DNA from: an uncultured Aquimarina sp.
GTDB lineage: Bacteria; Bacteroidota; Bacteroidia; Flavobacteriales; Flavobacteriaceae
Assembly: GCA_947500845.1 (NCBI GenBank)
Contig: CANMTP010000004.1
Location: forward strand, 124,001-188,000
Length of the DNA: 64,000 bases
Direction of reading: 5' to 3'
In this document: positions 14,141 to 23,689 of the stretch, piece by piece
Numbering within the stretch: the stretch's first letter is position 1
Layout: each line of letters starts with the position of its first letter
Notes under the pieces: generated by a model
Seen by the model: the letters and a program-made list of their open reading frames with translations, nothing else
What the model was told of the DNA's origin: nothing
The model's database searches: none
Position numbers and translations under genes: made by a program

Positions 14141-15799
14141 CTAAAACTGAAAATAAATAAATGGTTGGAAATCGGCGGCATACGTTTGATAACACAGAAT
14201 CGCAACCGCTACTACTACAATCGCTTTAATCACCATATTGCTTTTTATAAACAGACTTTGGATCCAATCTTTGGTACGATACGGTAACCAGTGTGTAATA
14301 TACCCTACGAGCATTACACCAAAAACGACACGATATTCCCAAAGTACGGCAAGTGCGTTTTGCCAATCCATGTTGGTCGCCACCTGCTGGTAGAAACGAT
14401 CAATATGATCCATACTATTCCCCCTAAAATAAATTCTGGTGAAGGTGATAAAGACAAAAGTCAATGCAATTCGCCATAACAAAGCATACCAAGCCTTCGA
14501 ATCTTCGTACGGACTTATTTTACGCCAATATTTATAGGTTACAATGCCTATACCATTAAGTCCGCCCCAGATAACGAATTTCCATGAAGCACCATGCCAT
14601 AGTCCACCAACCAGCATCGTAATCATAATATTTACATTTCTATTGAAATGCCAGGCCAACTTAGACGAAAACAGCGTTATGATTAACAACAGACCTATGC
14701 CTGCAGTAGTTATAATGGCGATACCAAAATCTGCATAGGCAAAAGCCCCTAAAAAGGCAAAAACTAAAATAAAGGTATATGAGAAAATACTTCCGTTACG
14801 ATTACCTCCGATAGGGATATACAAATAATCTTTTAACCAACTTGACAGAGAGATGTGCCATCTTCTCCAAAAATCTCCACAATGTATAGCTTTATAGGGT
14901 GAGTTGAAGTTTACTGGTAGTTTATATCCCATGAGTAATGCCAATCCGATTGCGATATCGGTATACCCCGAGAAATCTCCATAGATCTGCAGAGAATATC
15001 CAAACATGGCCATGATATTGGTAAAACCTGAAAACATTTCTGGAACATCAAAAACGCGATCCATAAAATTGGCAGCAATATAATCTGCAAAGATCATCTT
15101 TTTGATCAGCCCTTTTAAAATCATAAAGGTTGCAGCACCAAATTCTTCTTTGGTAATATTGATGTCTTTCCTGATCTGGGGAACAAAATCGGCAGCACGT
15201 ACAATAGGGCCTGCCACGAGTTGTGGAAAGAAACTCACAAAAAAACCAAAATCGATGATCGAATTGAGTGGTTTGATCTGCTTTCTATAGATATCAACAC
15301 TATAACTAATCGTTTGAAAAGTATAAAATGAAATCCCTACAGGAAGAATGATTTTATCTACGGTAAAATAATCAACACTACTCCAGGTGTTTGCCCAATG
15401 TCCAAGGTAGTTGAACACTTCATAACTTGTTTGAAAAAGGTAATTATAGGAATCTGTAAAGAAATAAGCATATTTAAAATAACATAGTGTTCCCAGATTA
15501 ATAATTACACTAATCGCAACCAAAGTTTTTTGAAGTAAAACCGACCTACTATTATAGATCGCTTTGCCGAGAAAAAAATCATTTACGGTACTAAAGATTA
15601 GAATCCCTATAAAAAACCCACTAGTTTTGTAATAGAAAAGTAGACTAATAGCAAAGAGATAGGCGCTACGCAAACTCTTTTTACTGTAGACTATCGCATA
15701 AATGAAGTAGATAACTGCAAAAAATATCCAGAAATTTGCTTGTGTAAAGATTAATGGAAAATCCTCTGAAAAAGAAAATATGTCAAAGAGTCTATTCAT
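14141..15799 (-). CDS. MBOAT-family O-acyltransferase (AlgI-like)
   Basis: 552 residues and about ten or more hydrophobic segments, so integral to the inner membrane. It carries the MBOAT signature DFWRRWHISLSSWLKDYLYI with PIGGNR, and the catalytic His at about residue 400 in GGLWHGASWKF. AlgI-like proteins pass acetyl groups across the membrane for O-acetylation of exported polysaccharides. It is the last gene of a leftward operon, with its start overlapping the end of one SGNH-hydrolase gene that follows another. That matches acetyl-export systems in which SGNH proteins complete the transfer. The polymer is unknown. Confidence 0.9.
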   Translation of the reverse strand: MNRLFDIFSFSEDFPLIFTQANFWIFFAVIYFIYAIVYSKKSLRSAYLFAISLLFYYKTSGFFIGILIFSTVNDFFLGKAIYNSRSVLLQKTLVAISVIINLGTLCYFKYAYFFTDSYNYLFQTSYEVFNYLGHWANTWSSVDYFTVDKIILPVGISFYTFQTISYSVDIYRKQIKPLNSIIDFGFFVSFFPQLVAGPIVRAADFVPQIRKDINITKEEFGAATFMILKGLIKKMIFADYIAANFMDRVFDVPEMFSGFTNIMAMFGYSLQIYGDFSGYTDIAIGLALLMGYKLPVNFNSPYKAIHCGDFWRRWHISLSSWLKDYLYIPIGGNRNGSIFSYTFILVFAFLGAFAYADFGIAIITTAGIGLLLIITLFSSKLAWHFNRNVNIMITMLVGGLWHGASWKFVIWGGLNGIGIVTYKYWRKISPYEDSKAWYALLWRIALTFVFITFTRIYFRGNSMDHIDRFYQQVATNMDWQNALAVLWEYRVVFGVMLVGYITHWLPYRTKDWIQSLFIKSNMVIKAIVVVAVAILCYQTYAADFQPFIYFQF

Positions 15800-17072
15800 T
15801 AATAATCTGATTCAATACAGAATTTGGTGGTAATTCTAATTCATTTTCCCAAGAATGCGCTAACGCCTGTAATAGTAAATCTGCTTTTATACGATATCCC
15901 ATGACTGTAAAATGTATTCGATCCCGGGGCATCAACTTATTCTTGTACCAACTTTGCGAAGAATTAAATCCACCCATAATTTCATAAAAATCCCAAACAG
16001 CCATTTTTTGTTCTTGAGCTACTTCATAAATTATCTTTCTTGCGATTCGTGTTCTTGGGTTTGGTATCTTCTTTTGATAATAAGAATCATTAGGCACAGT
16101 AAGTAAGACAGCACAATCGGGATTTGCTTTTTGGACTAATTTGATCAACTCTGTATAATACTCTTTATACTCTTTTGGATTAAAATCCGGATGGTATGCA
16201 TCATTGGTTCCTACAGATACAATGAATAAATCTGGTTCATATAATAATAACTGATCATCAAAATAGCGACAACGATCATAATAGGAAAAACTACCTCCAT
16301 TTACTCCAATTGAAGTGTACTGAACCCCTTTATTGTCATTCATTAACTCTATTCCCATCATTAAAAACTCGGCATCCTCGACGTCCTCACTTCTATGAAT
16401 GCAAAACTCTATTTCATCTACAGACCTATTCAACGTATATTCTATAAAATGTGCTTTTTTATTTTCCTTTATTTGGGCAACCAGAGAGTCTTGTTTAAAA
16501 GATATCTCATAATCATTACTCCAGTTATCATAAAAGATTCGCATTTTATTAAAATCATACATCTTTTCATGATAATTATTGCCATTCACTTTTATCTTCA
16601 CATTTGCCATCGAGTCTTTAAAAACAGCAGTAACACCTGCCAGACCCCATGCAACACTATCTTTTCTTACTGAGCAGCGATATCCTGTCCACTCGCCATC
16701 ATACTCTACTCTATAGTTTCCGGGGTTATTGGTCTGGGCGATACTAAAAGGGTAAATAAATCCACGTTGTCCTTTTGCTGTCGGACTCATAGTTTGGAGA
16801 TAGGACCGTAAACGGTTTGAATAAATATCTGCTTGAATATGGGATCCACCTATATGAAATATGTGAAGATCTTCTTCTCCTCCCCTTGCTATGGTATCAA
16901 ACTTATGAAACAGCTTTCTAAATGCTGGAGATTTATCTGCCATCTTAATGGTATTGGCTTTCCAGTTTACAAAAGGAAGTTTGTCCTGTATAGTGTCTAA
17001 AACGTAGGTCTGTGCCATTAATGGCACAGTTAAAAACCATACATACATAAATAATAGGTTATGCTTCATCAT
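15792..17072 (-). CDS. SGNH/GDSL-hydrolase family protein, exported
   Basis: About 426 residues from ATG 17072 (or 17069); an upstream in-frame start at 17096 would overlap the previous gene further. An N-terminal signal peptide ends near LMAQ. The nucleophile block is FHIGGSHIQAD, with Ser retained but Gly in place of the usual Asp of GDS. The later blocks SVGTNDAYH and RDRIHFT supply the Asn and the Asp-x-x-His of the SGNH fold. It probably acts in the periplasm with the downstream MBOAT protein in polymer O-acetylation. It overlaps both neighbours, implying translational coupling. Confidence 0.82.
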   Translation of the reverse strand: MMKHNLLFMYVWFLTVPLMAQTYVLDTIQDKLPFVNWKANTIKMADKSPAFRKLFHKFDTIARGGEEDLHIFHIGGSHIQADIYSNRLRSYLQTMSPTAKGQRGFIYPFSIAQTNNPGNYRVEYDGEWTGYRCSVRKDSVAWGLAGVTAVFKDSMANVKIKVNGNNYHEKMYDFNKMRIFYDNWSNDYEISFKQDSLVAQIKENKKAHFIEYTLNRSVDEIEFCIHRSEDVEDAEFLMMGIELMNDNKGVQYTSIGVNGGSFSYYDRCRYFDDQLLLYEPDLFIVSVGTNDAYHPDFNPKEYKEYYTELIKLVQKANPDCAVLLTVPNDSYYQKKIPNPRTRIARKIIYEVAQEQKMAVWDFYEIMGGFNSSQSWYKNKLMPRDRIHFTVMGYRIKADLLLQALAHSWENELELPPNSVLNQIINE

Positions 17073-18573
17073 TATTAATAGGTTCTTTGAGGTCAAGGTA
17101 TAGGGCTGTAAAAAATAGTTCAGAAATTATTTTGGTTCCTTTCCAGGTAAAATGCATATAATCTTTTGCGGTAAGCTTTTCTTCTACCCACAACTCCATG
17201 GATCCTTTTCCGCCCATAGCATCATACATACTCCAATACGCAACATTATTTTCAAGGCAGGTTTCCATGAGTCTGGTATTAAGATACGGTAACATTGGGT
17301 AGGTTTCCATTTTACCATTTACGGGAAGACACATATCTGTAGGGCCAATAAATATAAAGCTGGTGTTCTTTGCACGTTTTCTTATCCAATTTATCTGGCT
17401 TGCCACTCTTTTGGTATACTTATCAATATCTGTAGAATCTTTAAGGTATGGCATAGTGTTACCTCCGTACTGCATGATCACCACTTTTGGTTTTAGTTGT
17501 CTTATCATTCTACTATAAGTAGCCCCGTTGGTGCTTGAGAAAATAGTTCCTGAAGCCCCGCGCATGGCCACGTTATCAATTTGTACTCGAGAGCCCTCAT
17601 CTAGCGTTAATCCATAAAAATCAGCACTTATTTTGCCTTCAAATTGGATTTTTAAATCTGTAGGTGTTCTGAGTGTTCGAATTTTATAATGATGATATTG
17701 CCCATCGGTTATTAGACTGTCCTGCTGAATTAATTCTCCATCATTGAATACCGATACTTTTACAGGATACTTACAATTACCGTAGTGTAAACCAATGTTA
17801 GTAAACCTTCTGAACTTTGCATATGTTTTCTTTGACTTTCCAATGTTGACTGAAGCTTTTACTATCGGTAAAGAATCAAAAGCAGTGCTATCTAGAAGAA
17901 CCGGCTGATCCTTTGTAAATCTTGAAATTGACAAATATGCACCATACTTTTTATGAGAAAACTTTTTTTTGGTTGGATCAAAGAAAGCATAACGCTCCCA
18001 ATGTTCGCTAGGTTCAACCTTAGCACTTATCTGTCTATAAACAGGAAGTACAGGAATAAATCCCGGGCCGCTACCCCCATACATATGTTGCAATCTGTTA
18101 CGTAAATAAGCAGTGATTCTATCTCCCTCTATTTGAGAGTCTCCATAATGAAGGATTCTACAGGATCGAGACGATAGTTTATCTCTTAACTCCTTTGCAA
18201 AATTGGGATTATCCTTCGGATACTTAATTCTAATGAGCTGAGTGGTGTCTATTTTAGAGAAATCTGGTAATTCTTTGATTTGCTGCACCTCTGCAATATC
18301 ATTCTTACTGTCGATGGTTTCAATTTCTAATGGAGTAACGATTTCTGTTACTTTAATAATATCTTGTCTTGTAAGGGATGAATCTTCCTCTTTTTCAAGC
18401 CCTAAAAACGTGAGGTATGTGGGGTATTTCACCGAAAAGCCTTCGTATGAAAATCCATCATCTTGTACTTGAAACTCTTTCAAGTCTCCTTTTTGGCTCA
18501 AAAACATGAGTCCAAATAATGCTCCTAATACAAAAAGGATAAATACTGCTATTTCAATAGGCCTGATTCTCAA
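17059..18573 (-). CDS. SGNH/GDSL-hydrolase family protein, membrane-anchored
   Basis: 504 residues. One N-terminal transmembrane segment (about residues 8-26) is followed by a spacer. The SGNH domain begins with ILHYGDSQIEGDR (Ser about 146), then a Gly block (GGSGPGF), VIMQYGGNTMPY with the Asn, and DYMHFTWKG with the catalytic Asp and His. This is the AlgJ/AlgX-like type of protein that moves acetyl groups onto polymer. The start is TTG 18573, placed by the promoter at 18603-18631. First gene of the SGNH-SGNH-MBOAT operon. Confidence 0.82.
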   Translation of the reverse strand: MRIRPIEIAVFILFVLGALFGLMFLSQKGDLKEFQVQDDGFSYEGFSVKYPTYLTFLGLEKEEDSSLTRQDIIKVTEIVTPLEIETIDSKNDIAEVQQIKELPDFSKIDTTQLIRIKYPKDNPNFAKELRDKLSSRSCRILHYGDSQIEGDRITAYLRNRLQHMYGGSGPGFIPVLPVYRQISAKVEPSEHWERYAFFDPTKKKFSHKKYGAYLSISRFTKDQPVLLDSTAFDSLPIVKASVNIGKSKKTYAKFRRFTNIGLHYGNCKYPVKVSVFNDGELIQQDSLITDGQYHHYKIRTLRTPTDLKIQFEGKISADFYGLTLDEGSRVQIDNVAMRGASGTIFSSTNGATYSRMIRQLKPKVVIMQYGGNTMPYLKDSTDIDKYTKRVASQINWIRKRAKNTSFIFIGPTDMCLPVNGKMETYPMLPYLNTRLMETCLENNVAYWSMYDAMGGKGSMELWVEEKLTAKDYMHFTWKGTKIISELFFTALYLDLKEPINNDEA

Positions 18574-18602
18574 AGCTCCCGGGGATGTTTTTACTTTTTT
18601 AG

Positions 18603-18631
18603 TAAAAATAGAAAGATTTTGCGAACTACAA
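18603..18631 (-). promoter_or_regulatory. Promoter of the SGNH-SGNH-MBOAT operon
   Basis: On the minus strand, TTG (18631-18629) is followed after 18 bases by TATTTTTA (18610-18603), one base off TAnnTTTG. The predicted start is about 25 bases before the TTG start codon at 18573. Confidence 0.5.
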
Positions 18632-18826
18632 AGATCTTTAGCTTTTAGTTACTAGTGATTTAGATACAGTTTTCAATAATACTTTTTTCAAAAGTCCGTT
18701 AAGTTTATTGCAAAATCCTTAATAGAATGATAAGTTCTTGTGAGAACTTTAACGAACATCTAACAAAAGCTAACATCTCTAAAATCTATCTTTATTACAA
18801 TAGTATTAACCTTATAAATATATATC

Positions 18827-18988
18827 ATGAAAAAAAGAAATTTGAAAAAATTAGAATTTAACAAAAATGTGATTTCCACCTTAAGTTTACAAAAAATTAC
18901 TGGAGGTAATCTGCCTAGTGTGAAAGGTTCTCCTATAGAATGTGAGTCTAGCCTTAATCATCAATGTAATTTTGCATGTCCGGATTGA
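18827..18988 (+). CDS. GG-leader peptide, lanthipeptide-like RiPP precursor (orphan)
   Basis: 53 codons. The N-terminal half (MKKRNLKKLEFNKNVIS...) with hydrophobic spacing and ITGG at residues 24-27 matches the leader style of Bacteroidota GG-type RiPP precursors annotated as class I lanthipeptides. The putative 26-residue core has Ser at 31, 35, 41, 42 and Cys at 39, 47, 51, usable for thioether rings. TATCTTTA at 18787-18794 is one base off the promoter consensus, and a 14-bp terminator follows, so it is a compact monocistron. No LanB/LanC-type enzyme or peptidase-ABC transporter is adjacent. Cleavage and modification are inference. Confidence 0.72.
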   Translation: MKKRNLKKLEFNKNVISTLSLQKITGGNLPSVKGSPIECESSLNHQCNFACPD

Positions 18989-19023
18989 TTATCAAAAACT
19001 AATATTATTAAGTCGAAAAATGT

Positions 19024-19058
19024 AAACGAAGAGGTTTAAAAAACCTCTTCGTTTTTTT
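19024..19058. terminator. Bidirectional terminator between the peptide gene and pyc
   Basis: A perfect 14-bp stem (19024-19037 with 19041-19054) with a 3-base loop is followed by a T run to 19058 on the plus strand. It reaches the end of the convergent pyc gene. Confidence 0.9.
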
Positions 19059-22000
19059 ATTTCAAAATAACTACCAAATCATCAGCTTCTACCATGGTAC
19101 CTGGTTTCAGTACTATTTTTTTGATTATCGCTTCTTCATTAGCCGTAATTGTAGTTTCCATCTTCATAGCTTCTATTATAAACAATGGTTCGTTCTTTTT
19201 TACCTCCTGTCCTGCTTTTACCATTACGGAAGACAACGAACCTTGTAATGGTGCTCCAATCTGTTTGTTATCTGCTTTGTCTGCCTTGATGTGAACTACT
19301 TTATCTACTTTTATAGCACTATCTTGTACTACCACATTTCGAGTTTGACCATTAACCTTGAAAAATACAGTAACTTTACCTTCATCATTGGGATCTCCTA
19401 TAGAAATCAACTGAACCAATACTGTTTTCCCCTGATCTAACTCTACAATAATTTCTTCTTCGGGATCCATTCCATAAAAGAAATTTTTGGTAGGGATATT
19501 CATCACATTATCATACTTAAGATGATGATTATAAGCACCTGTAAACACTTTTGGGTATAATTTGTAAGACAAGAAATCTGTAATATCCAGCTCTCTTCCC
19601 ATTCCTTTTTTAAACACTTTAACAAACTCTTTAAATTCACTTTCAAAATCTACAGGCTCTAGATGTGCATTGGGACGATTCGTAAATGGTTTCTGATCCT
19701 TAAGTACCGATTTTTGTAACGCCTTTGGAAAACCTCCTACGGGTTGCCCTAATTCCCCTTTAAAAAAGCTCATCACCGACTGCGGAAAAGAAATAGTGTC
19801 TCCTCTCTCTTTTACATCCTCGATAGTGAGGTTATTACTTACCAGGTATTGCGCCATATCCCCAACTACTTTAGAGCTAGGAGTTACTTTCACAATATCC
19901 CCAAACAATTCATTCACTTCACTGTACATTCTTGTTATTTCATGAAATCGGTCAGACAAGCCCAATGCTTGAGCTTGTGGCTTTAAGTTAGAATATTGTC
20001 CTCCCGGAATCTCATGCTGATATACTTGTCCTGTTCCCGCCTTAAGTCCAGACTCAAAAACATAATAATATTCTCGTACAGCTTCCCAATAATTAGAATA
20101 TTCATTCAGTTTTGGTATATCAATCTCATTTCCACGTTCGTGAAACTTAAGCATCTCTACAACCGCGTTAAAATTAGGTTGTGCTGTTAACCCAGAGAGT
20201 CCTCCTAATGCAACATCAACCACATCAACACCAGCTTCGATCGCTTTAAGATATGTTGCAGATTGCACAGATGAGGTATCGTGAGTATGTAAATGAATAG
20301 GAATATTAATTTCAGATTTCAATGCTGAAACCAATTCGTAAGCGGCATAAGGCTTTAAAAGGCCTGCCATATCTTTAATCCCAAGAATATGTGCTCCGGC
20401 ATTTTCTATATCTTTTGCGAGTTGTATGTAATAATTTAAAGTGTATTTCGTGCGTTTCGGATCCAAAATATCTCCTGTATAACATAATGAACCTTCAGCG
20501 AGACCTTCTGTTCTTGTTCGCACATGTTCTATACAAGGAGCTATAGACTCCATCCAGTTAAGTGAATCAAATATTCTGAATACATCGACCCCATTCTCCC
20601 AAGATTGTTCCACAAATTTACCAATCAGATTATCAGGATAAGCTGTATATCCAACACCATTCGAACCTCTAATCAACATTTGTAATAAAAGGTTTGGCAT
20701 TGCCTTTCTTAATTCTCTAAGTCGTTCCCACGGATTCTCACGAAGAAATCGCAAGCAAACATCGAAAGTCGCACCGCCCCAAACTTCCATACTAAATATT
20801 TCAGGATGGTTTTTGGCAAACCCTTCTGCTACCCTAAGCATATCATAGGTACGCATTCTGGTAGCCAAAAGGCTTTGATGTGCATCTCGCATGGTAGTAT
20901 CTGTGAAATGTACTTTTTTTTCATTTTTTAACCATATAGCAAACTTTTCAGGTCCTAACTCTGTTAATAGGTCTTTGGTTCCTTTGGGAAAAACACCATT
21001 TTCCTCGAATTCTGGTACTACAGGTGTTACAAAGGACCTTGTGGGGTCTATTTTCTTTACATCAGGGTTGCCATTAACAATAACATCACCCAAAAAGTTT
21101 ACTAATTTTGTAGCGCGATTTCGCGATTCTCTAATCCTAAACAGCTCTTTAGTATCTCTAATGAAATTAACCGTTACCGCTCCTTTTCTAAAAGTTTCGT
21201 GTTGGAGAATATTATCCAGGAAAGGCATATTGGTTTTTACCCCACGGATTCTAAATTCTGAAAGTGCTCTTCGCATTTTTCGACAAGCACCATCCAACGT
21301 TCTACTATTTGCAGAAACCTTTACTAACATCGAATCAAAAAATGGCGAAATAGTTACCCCCTGATACACACTACCTGCGTCTAATCGTATTCCGAATCCA
21401 GATGCGCTACGATATGTAGTTATGGTACCATAATCTGGTTTGAAATCATTTTCAGGATCTTCAGTCGTTATTCTACATTGTAATGCATAACCGTTAGTTT
21501 TTATACTTTCCTGACTCTCTATCTTAATTTGTTGATCTGATAACTTATATCCTCCTGCTATAAAAATCTGCGCTTTAATGAGGTCAATTCCAGTAACAAT
21601 TTCTGTTACGGTGTGCTCTACTTGTACTCTTGGGTTAACTTCAATAAAATAGATACTTCCGTCGTCGTCTACCAAAAATTCAACAGTTCCAATATTGTTG
21701 TAATCAACAGCTTTACAAATCGAGAGCGCATATGCGTACAGATCATTAAGAATATTCTTAGAAACACCATAAGAAGGCGCATATTCGATTACTTTTTGGT
21801 AGCGTCTTTGCACCGAACAATCTCGTTCAAAAAGATGCACCATATTACCATGATGATCCGCCACAATCTGTATCTCTATATGCTTTGGGTTTTCTACAAA
21901 CTTTTCGAGAAAAACAGTATCATCTCCAAAAGCATTGAGTGCTTCTCTACGAGATTCTGGAAACGCTTTTTCCAACTCCTCAGCATTTCTAATCACTCGC

Positions 22001-22509
22001 ATCCCACGACCTCCACCCCCCGAAGCCGCTTTAAGCATAACCGGAAATCCAATTCGTTTTGCTTCTTTCAGTGCTATTTTGATATCGGTAAGATCTTCTT
22101 TATTACTCTGGATAATTGGAATATCATTATCAATGGCAACTTTCTTGGCAGTTATTTTGTCCCCCAAAGAACGTAAAACCGATACTTTGGGGCCTATGAA
22201 GATAATATCATTTTCCAAACATTTTTGGGCAAAGTCTGCATTTTCAGAAAGAAAACCATAACCTGGGTGAATCGCATCAACATTATTTTTCTTAGCAACC
22301 TTTATAATTGCATCTATATTCAAATAAGGTTTAAGGGGTTCATGATTTTGACCGATCTGATAAGCTTCGTCTGCTTTGTATCTATGTAAAGAATATCTAT
22401 CCTCATAAGTATAAATACCTACTGTTTGAAGTCCAATCTCGGTACAAGCTCTAAAAATTCTGATTGCGATTTCCCCGCGGTTGGCGACTAAAACCTTTTT
22501 GATTTGCAT
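19057..22509 (-). CDS. pyc: Pyruvate carboxylase
   Basis: 1150 residues, the full single-chain form that makes oxaloacetate from pyruvate, ATP and bicarbonate. The biotin carboxylase domain (about 1-455) has the ATP-grasp loop KAASGGGGRGMRV. The carboxyltransferase barrel (about 530-800) starts with FTDTTMRDAHQSLLATRMRT, and the carboxylase-specific domain continues to about 1030. The C-terminal biotinyl domain has EAMKMET with the biotin Lys about residue 1116. A birA gene at 45.6-46.3 kb should encode its biotin ligase. Monocistronic, with its own promoter. Confidence 0.96.
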   Translation of the reverse strand: MQIKKVLVANRGEIAIRIFRACTEIGLQTVGIYTYEDRYSLHRYKADEAYQIGQNHEPLKPYLNIDAIIKVAKKNNVDAIHPGYGFLSENADFAQKCLENDIIFIGPKVSVLRSLGDKITAKKVAIDNDIPIIQSNKEDLTDIKIALKEAKRIGFPVMLKAASGGGGRGMRVIRNAEELEKAFPESRREALNAFGDDTVFLEKFVENPKHIEIQIVADHHGNMVHLFERDCSVQRRYQKVIEYAPSYGVSKNILNDLYAYALSICKAVDYNNIGTVEFLVDDDGSIYFIEVNPRVQVEHTVTEIVTGIDLIKAQIFIAGGYKLSDQQIKIESQESIKTNGYALQCRITTEDPENDFKPDYGTITTYRSASGFGIRLDAGSVYQGVTISPFFDSMLVKVSANSRTLDGACRKMRRALSEFRIRGVKTNMPFLDNILQHETFRKGAVTVNFIRDTKELFRIRESRNRATKLVNFLGDVIVNGNPDVKKIDPTRSFVTPVVPEFEENGVFPKGTKDLLTELGPEKFAIWLKNEKKVHFTDTTMRDAHQSLLATRMRTYDMLRVAEGFAKNHPEIFSMEVWGGATFDVCLRFLRENPWERLRELRKAMPNLLLQMLIRGSNGVGYTAYPDNLIGKFVEQSWENGVDVFRIFDSLNWMESIAPCIEHVRTRTEGLAEGSLCYTGDILDPKRTKYTLNYYIQLAKDIENAGAHILGIKDMAGLLKPYAAYELVSALKSEINIPIHLHTHDTSSVQSATYLKAIEAGVDVVDVALGGLSGLTAQPNFNAVVEMLKFHERGNEIDIPKLNEYSNYWEAVREYYYVFESGLKAGTGQVYQHEIPGGQYSNLKPQAQALGLSDRFHEITRMYSEVNELFGDIVKVTPSSKVVGDMAQYLVSNNLTIEDVKERGDTISFPQSVMSFFKGELGQPVGGFPKALQKSVLKDQKPFTNRPNAHLEPVDFESEFKEFVKVFKKGMGRELDITDFLSYKLYPKVFTGAYNHHLKYDNVMNIPTKNFFYGMDPEEEIIVELDQGKTVLVQLISIGDPNDEGKVTVFFKVNGQTRNVVVQDSAIKVDKVVHIKADKADNKQIGAPLQGSLSSVMVKAGQEVKKNEPLFIIEAMKMETTITANEEAIIKKIVLKPGTMVEADDLVVILK

Positions 22510-22538
22510 AATATAAAAATTGAGTTTAGAACACTTTT

Positions 22539-22584
22539 AGCGAACATTCGCTGCGAAGATATTGATTAGAAATATTCTTTGCAA
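22539..22584 (-). promoter_or_regulatory. Promoter and dyad upstream of pyc
   Basis: On the minus strand TTG (22584-22582) is followed after 20 bases by TATCTTCG (22561-22554), one base off the TAnnTTTG consensus. Just downstream, around the predicted transcription start, is a dyad AGCGAA-CA-TTCGCT (22539-22552) that could bind a regulator. Confidence 0.45.
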
Positions 22585-22775
22585 TAGTATGTTAAAAATA
22601 TATAAGTTTTAATAGCCTTCGATATGACTTACATTCAAAGAAAAATCTATAAATTCTAACATAATCTTAACAAAAATTAACGTTATTAATTATATGATTT
22701 TTGATTTTACTTCCGTTGTAACAATACAAACAACAATTTTGAACACTATTTATTGACAATTTTAAAATTTTTAGT

Positions 22776-23624
22776 ATGAAAAACAGAGTAATCGCTTTTC
22801 TAAGCTTCATACTTGTATCAAGCTCTTTTTTAGTTAGCTGTCAAGATGATGACAATGATCCTCAGATCCCAACCGCGCAGGTTACCACTGCTGCACAATT
22901 TAAGGATGTTGAAGCTGTTAATACCGAAATTAACACTTTGGTAGAGAACGTCTTCAATAACGAATCTGGTTTTGTACCCACAACTCGTAGTTTTAATAAC
23001 AAAATGGTTGATTGTGCTACAATAACTTCTGAATTTGCAGAAAACACACGTATCATTCTAATTGATTTTGGAGATGGATGTGAAGTAAATGGCGAAATGA
23101 TCTCAGGCAGCATTCGAATGAGTTTTGCCGTAACGCTTGACACTGAAAACAAAGTTGAGATCAGCTACACTCTGGAAAACGTAGTTTACAAGAATATTAC
23201 CATAAGTGGAAACGCTACAACGACGTTTACGTTTAGAAATGATACCGGAAATGATTCATATACCTCAAATTTTGCTACGAACTCCAACTTCTCCTTTGCC
23301 TGGGAAGATGGCCTTACGGCAACCAGTGAAACAACTTTTACAAACGAAACTTTCTTTGGTCCCGACCCGGTTAATTCTAATGAATTAGAATTCTATACTT
23401 TAAATTCTGGAAGTAGTATTACTGAATTTAGTAATGGTGATAGATACGCTGTAGAAATTACAACTCCTTTGCGTAACGAAAGAGGTTGTGTTTATACAGT
23501 GAGTGGTGTTATTATTACTTCACAAAACAGCGAAACTATAACTTTGGACTTTGGTGATGGAGAGTGCGATAATATAGCAACACAAACTGATAATGATGGT
23601 AATGAAACAACTATCGAACTATAG
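22776..23624 (+). CDS. Uncharacterised lipoprotein
   Basis: 282 residues. The lipoprotein signal peptide ends at LVSC, followed by an acidic linker (QDDDNDPQ), typical of surface or outer-membrane lipoproteins in Bacteroidota. The rest is rich in Thr, Asn, Ser and Phe with alternating hydrophobic residues, suggesting a mostly beta-strand exported fold. Two similar segments (IILIDFGDGCEVNGE and ITLDFGDGECDN) hint at an internal duplication. No recognised catalytic motif. It is monocistronic and ends at a strong terminator shared with the TRAP genes. Confidence 0.75.
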   Translation: MKNRVIAFLSFILVSSSFLVSCQDDDNDPQIPTAQVTTAAQFKDVEAVNTEINTLVENVFNNESGFVPTTRSFNNKMVDCATITSEFAENTRIILIDFGDGCEVNGEMISGSIRMSFAVTLDTENKVEISYTLENVVYKNITISGNATTTFTFRNDTGNDSYTSNFATNSNFSFAWEDGLTATSETTFTNETFFGPDPVNSNELEFYTLNSGSSITEFSNGDRYAVEITTPLRNERGCVYTVSGVIITSQNSETITLDFGDGECDNIATQTDNDGNETTIEL

Positions 23625-23656
23625 TTGAATAGAGTAAACACACCTTAACATTTGCA

Positions 23657-23689
23657 AAACCGTTTCAATATATTGGAGCGGTTTTTTTT
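23657..23689. terminator. Terminator between the lipoprotein and TRAP genes
   Basis: The stem AAACCG...CGGTTT with an inner TTCAA/TTGGA extension and a TATA loop (23657-23684) is followed by a T tract. It serves the rightward lipoprotein gene and overlaps the end of the leftward dctP-like gene. Confidence 0.85.

Noticed and set aside
20891..21364. A 157-codon frame on the plus strand inside pyc
   Set aside because: Low-complexity Ser/Phe-rich product opposite an intact gene; no sign of real coding.
21613..22176. A 187-codon open frame on the plus strand inside pyc
   Set aside because: It lies opposite the biotin carboxylase domain of a full-length enzyme, shows no family features, and is explained by antisense codon composition in an AT-rich gene.
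23206..23388. A 60-codon shifted frame inside the lipoprotein gene
   Set aside because: No start context or homology; it is contained in a well-supported gene.
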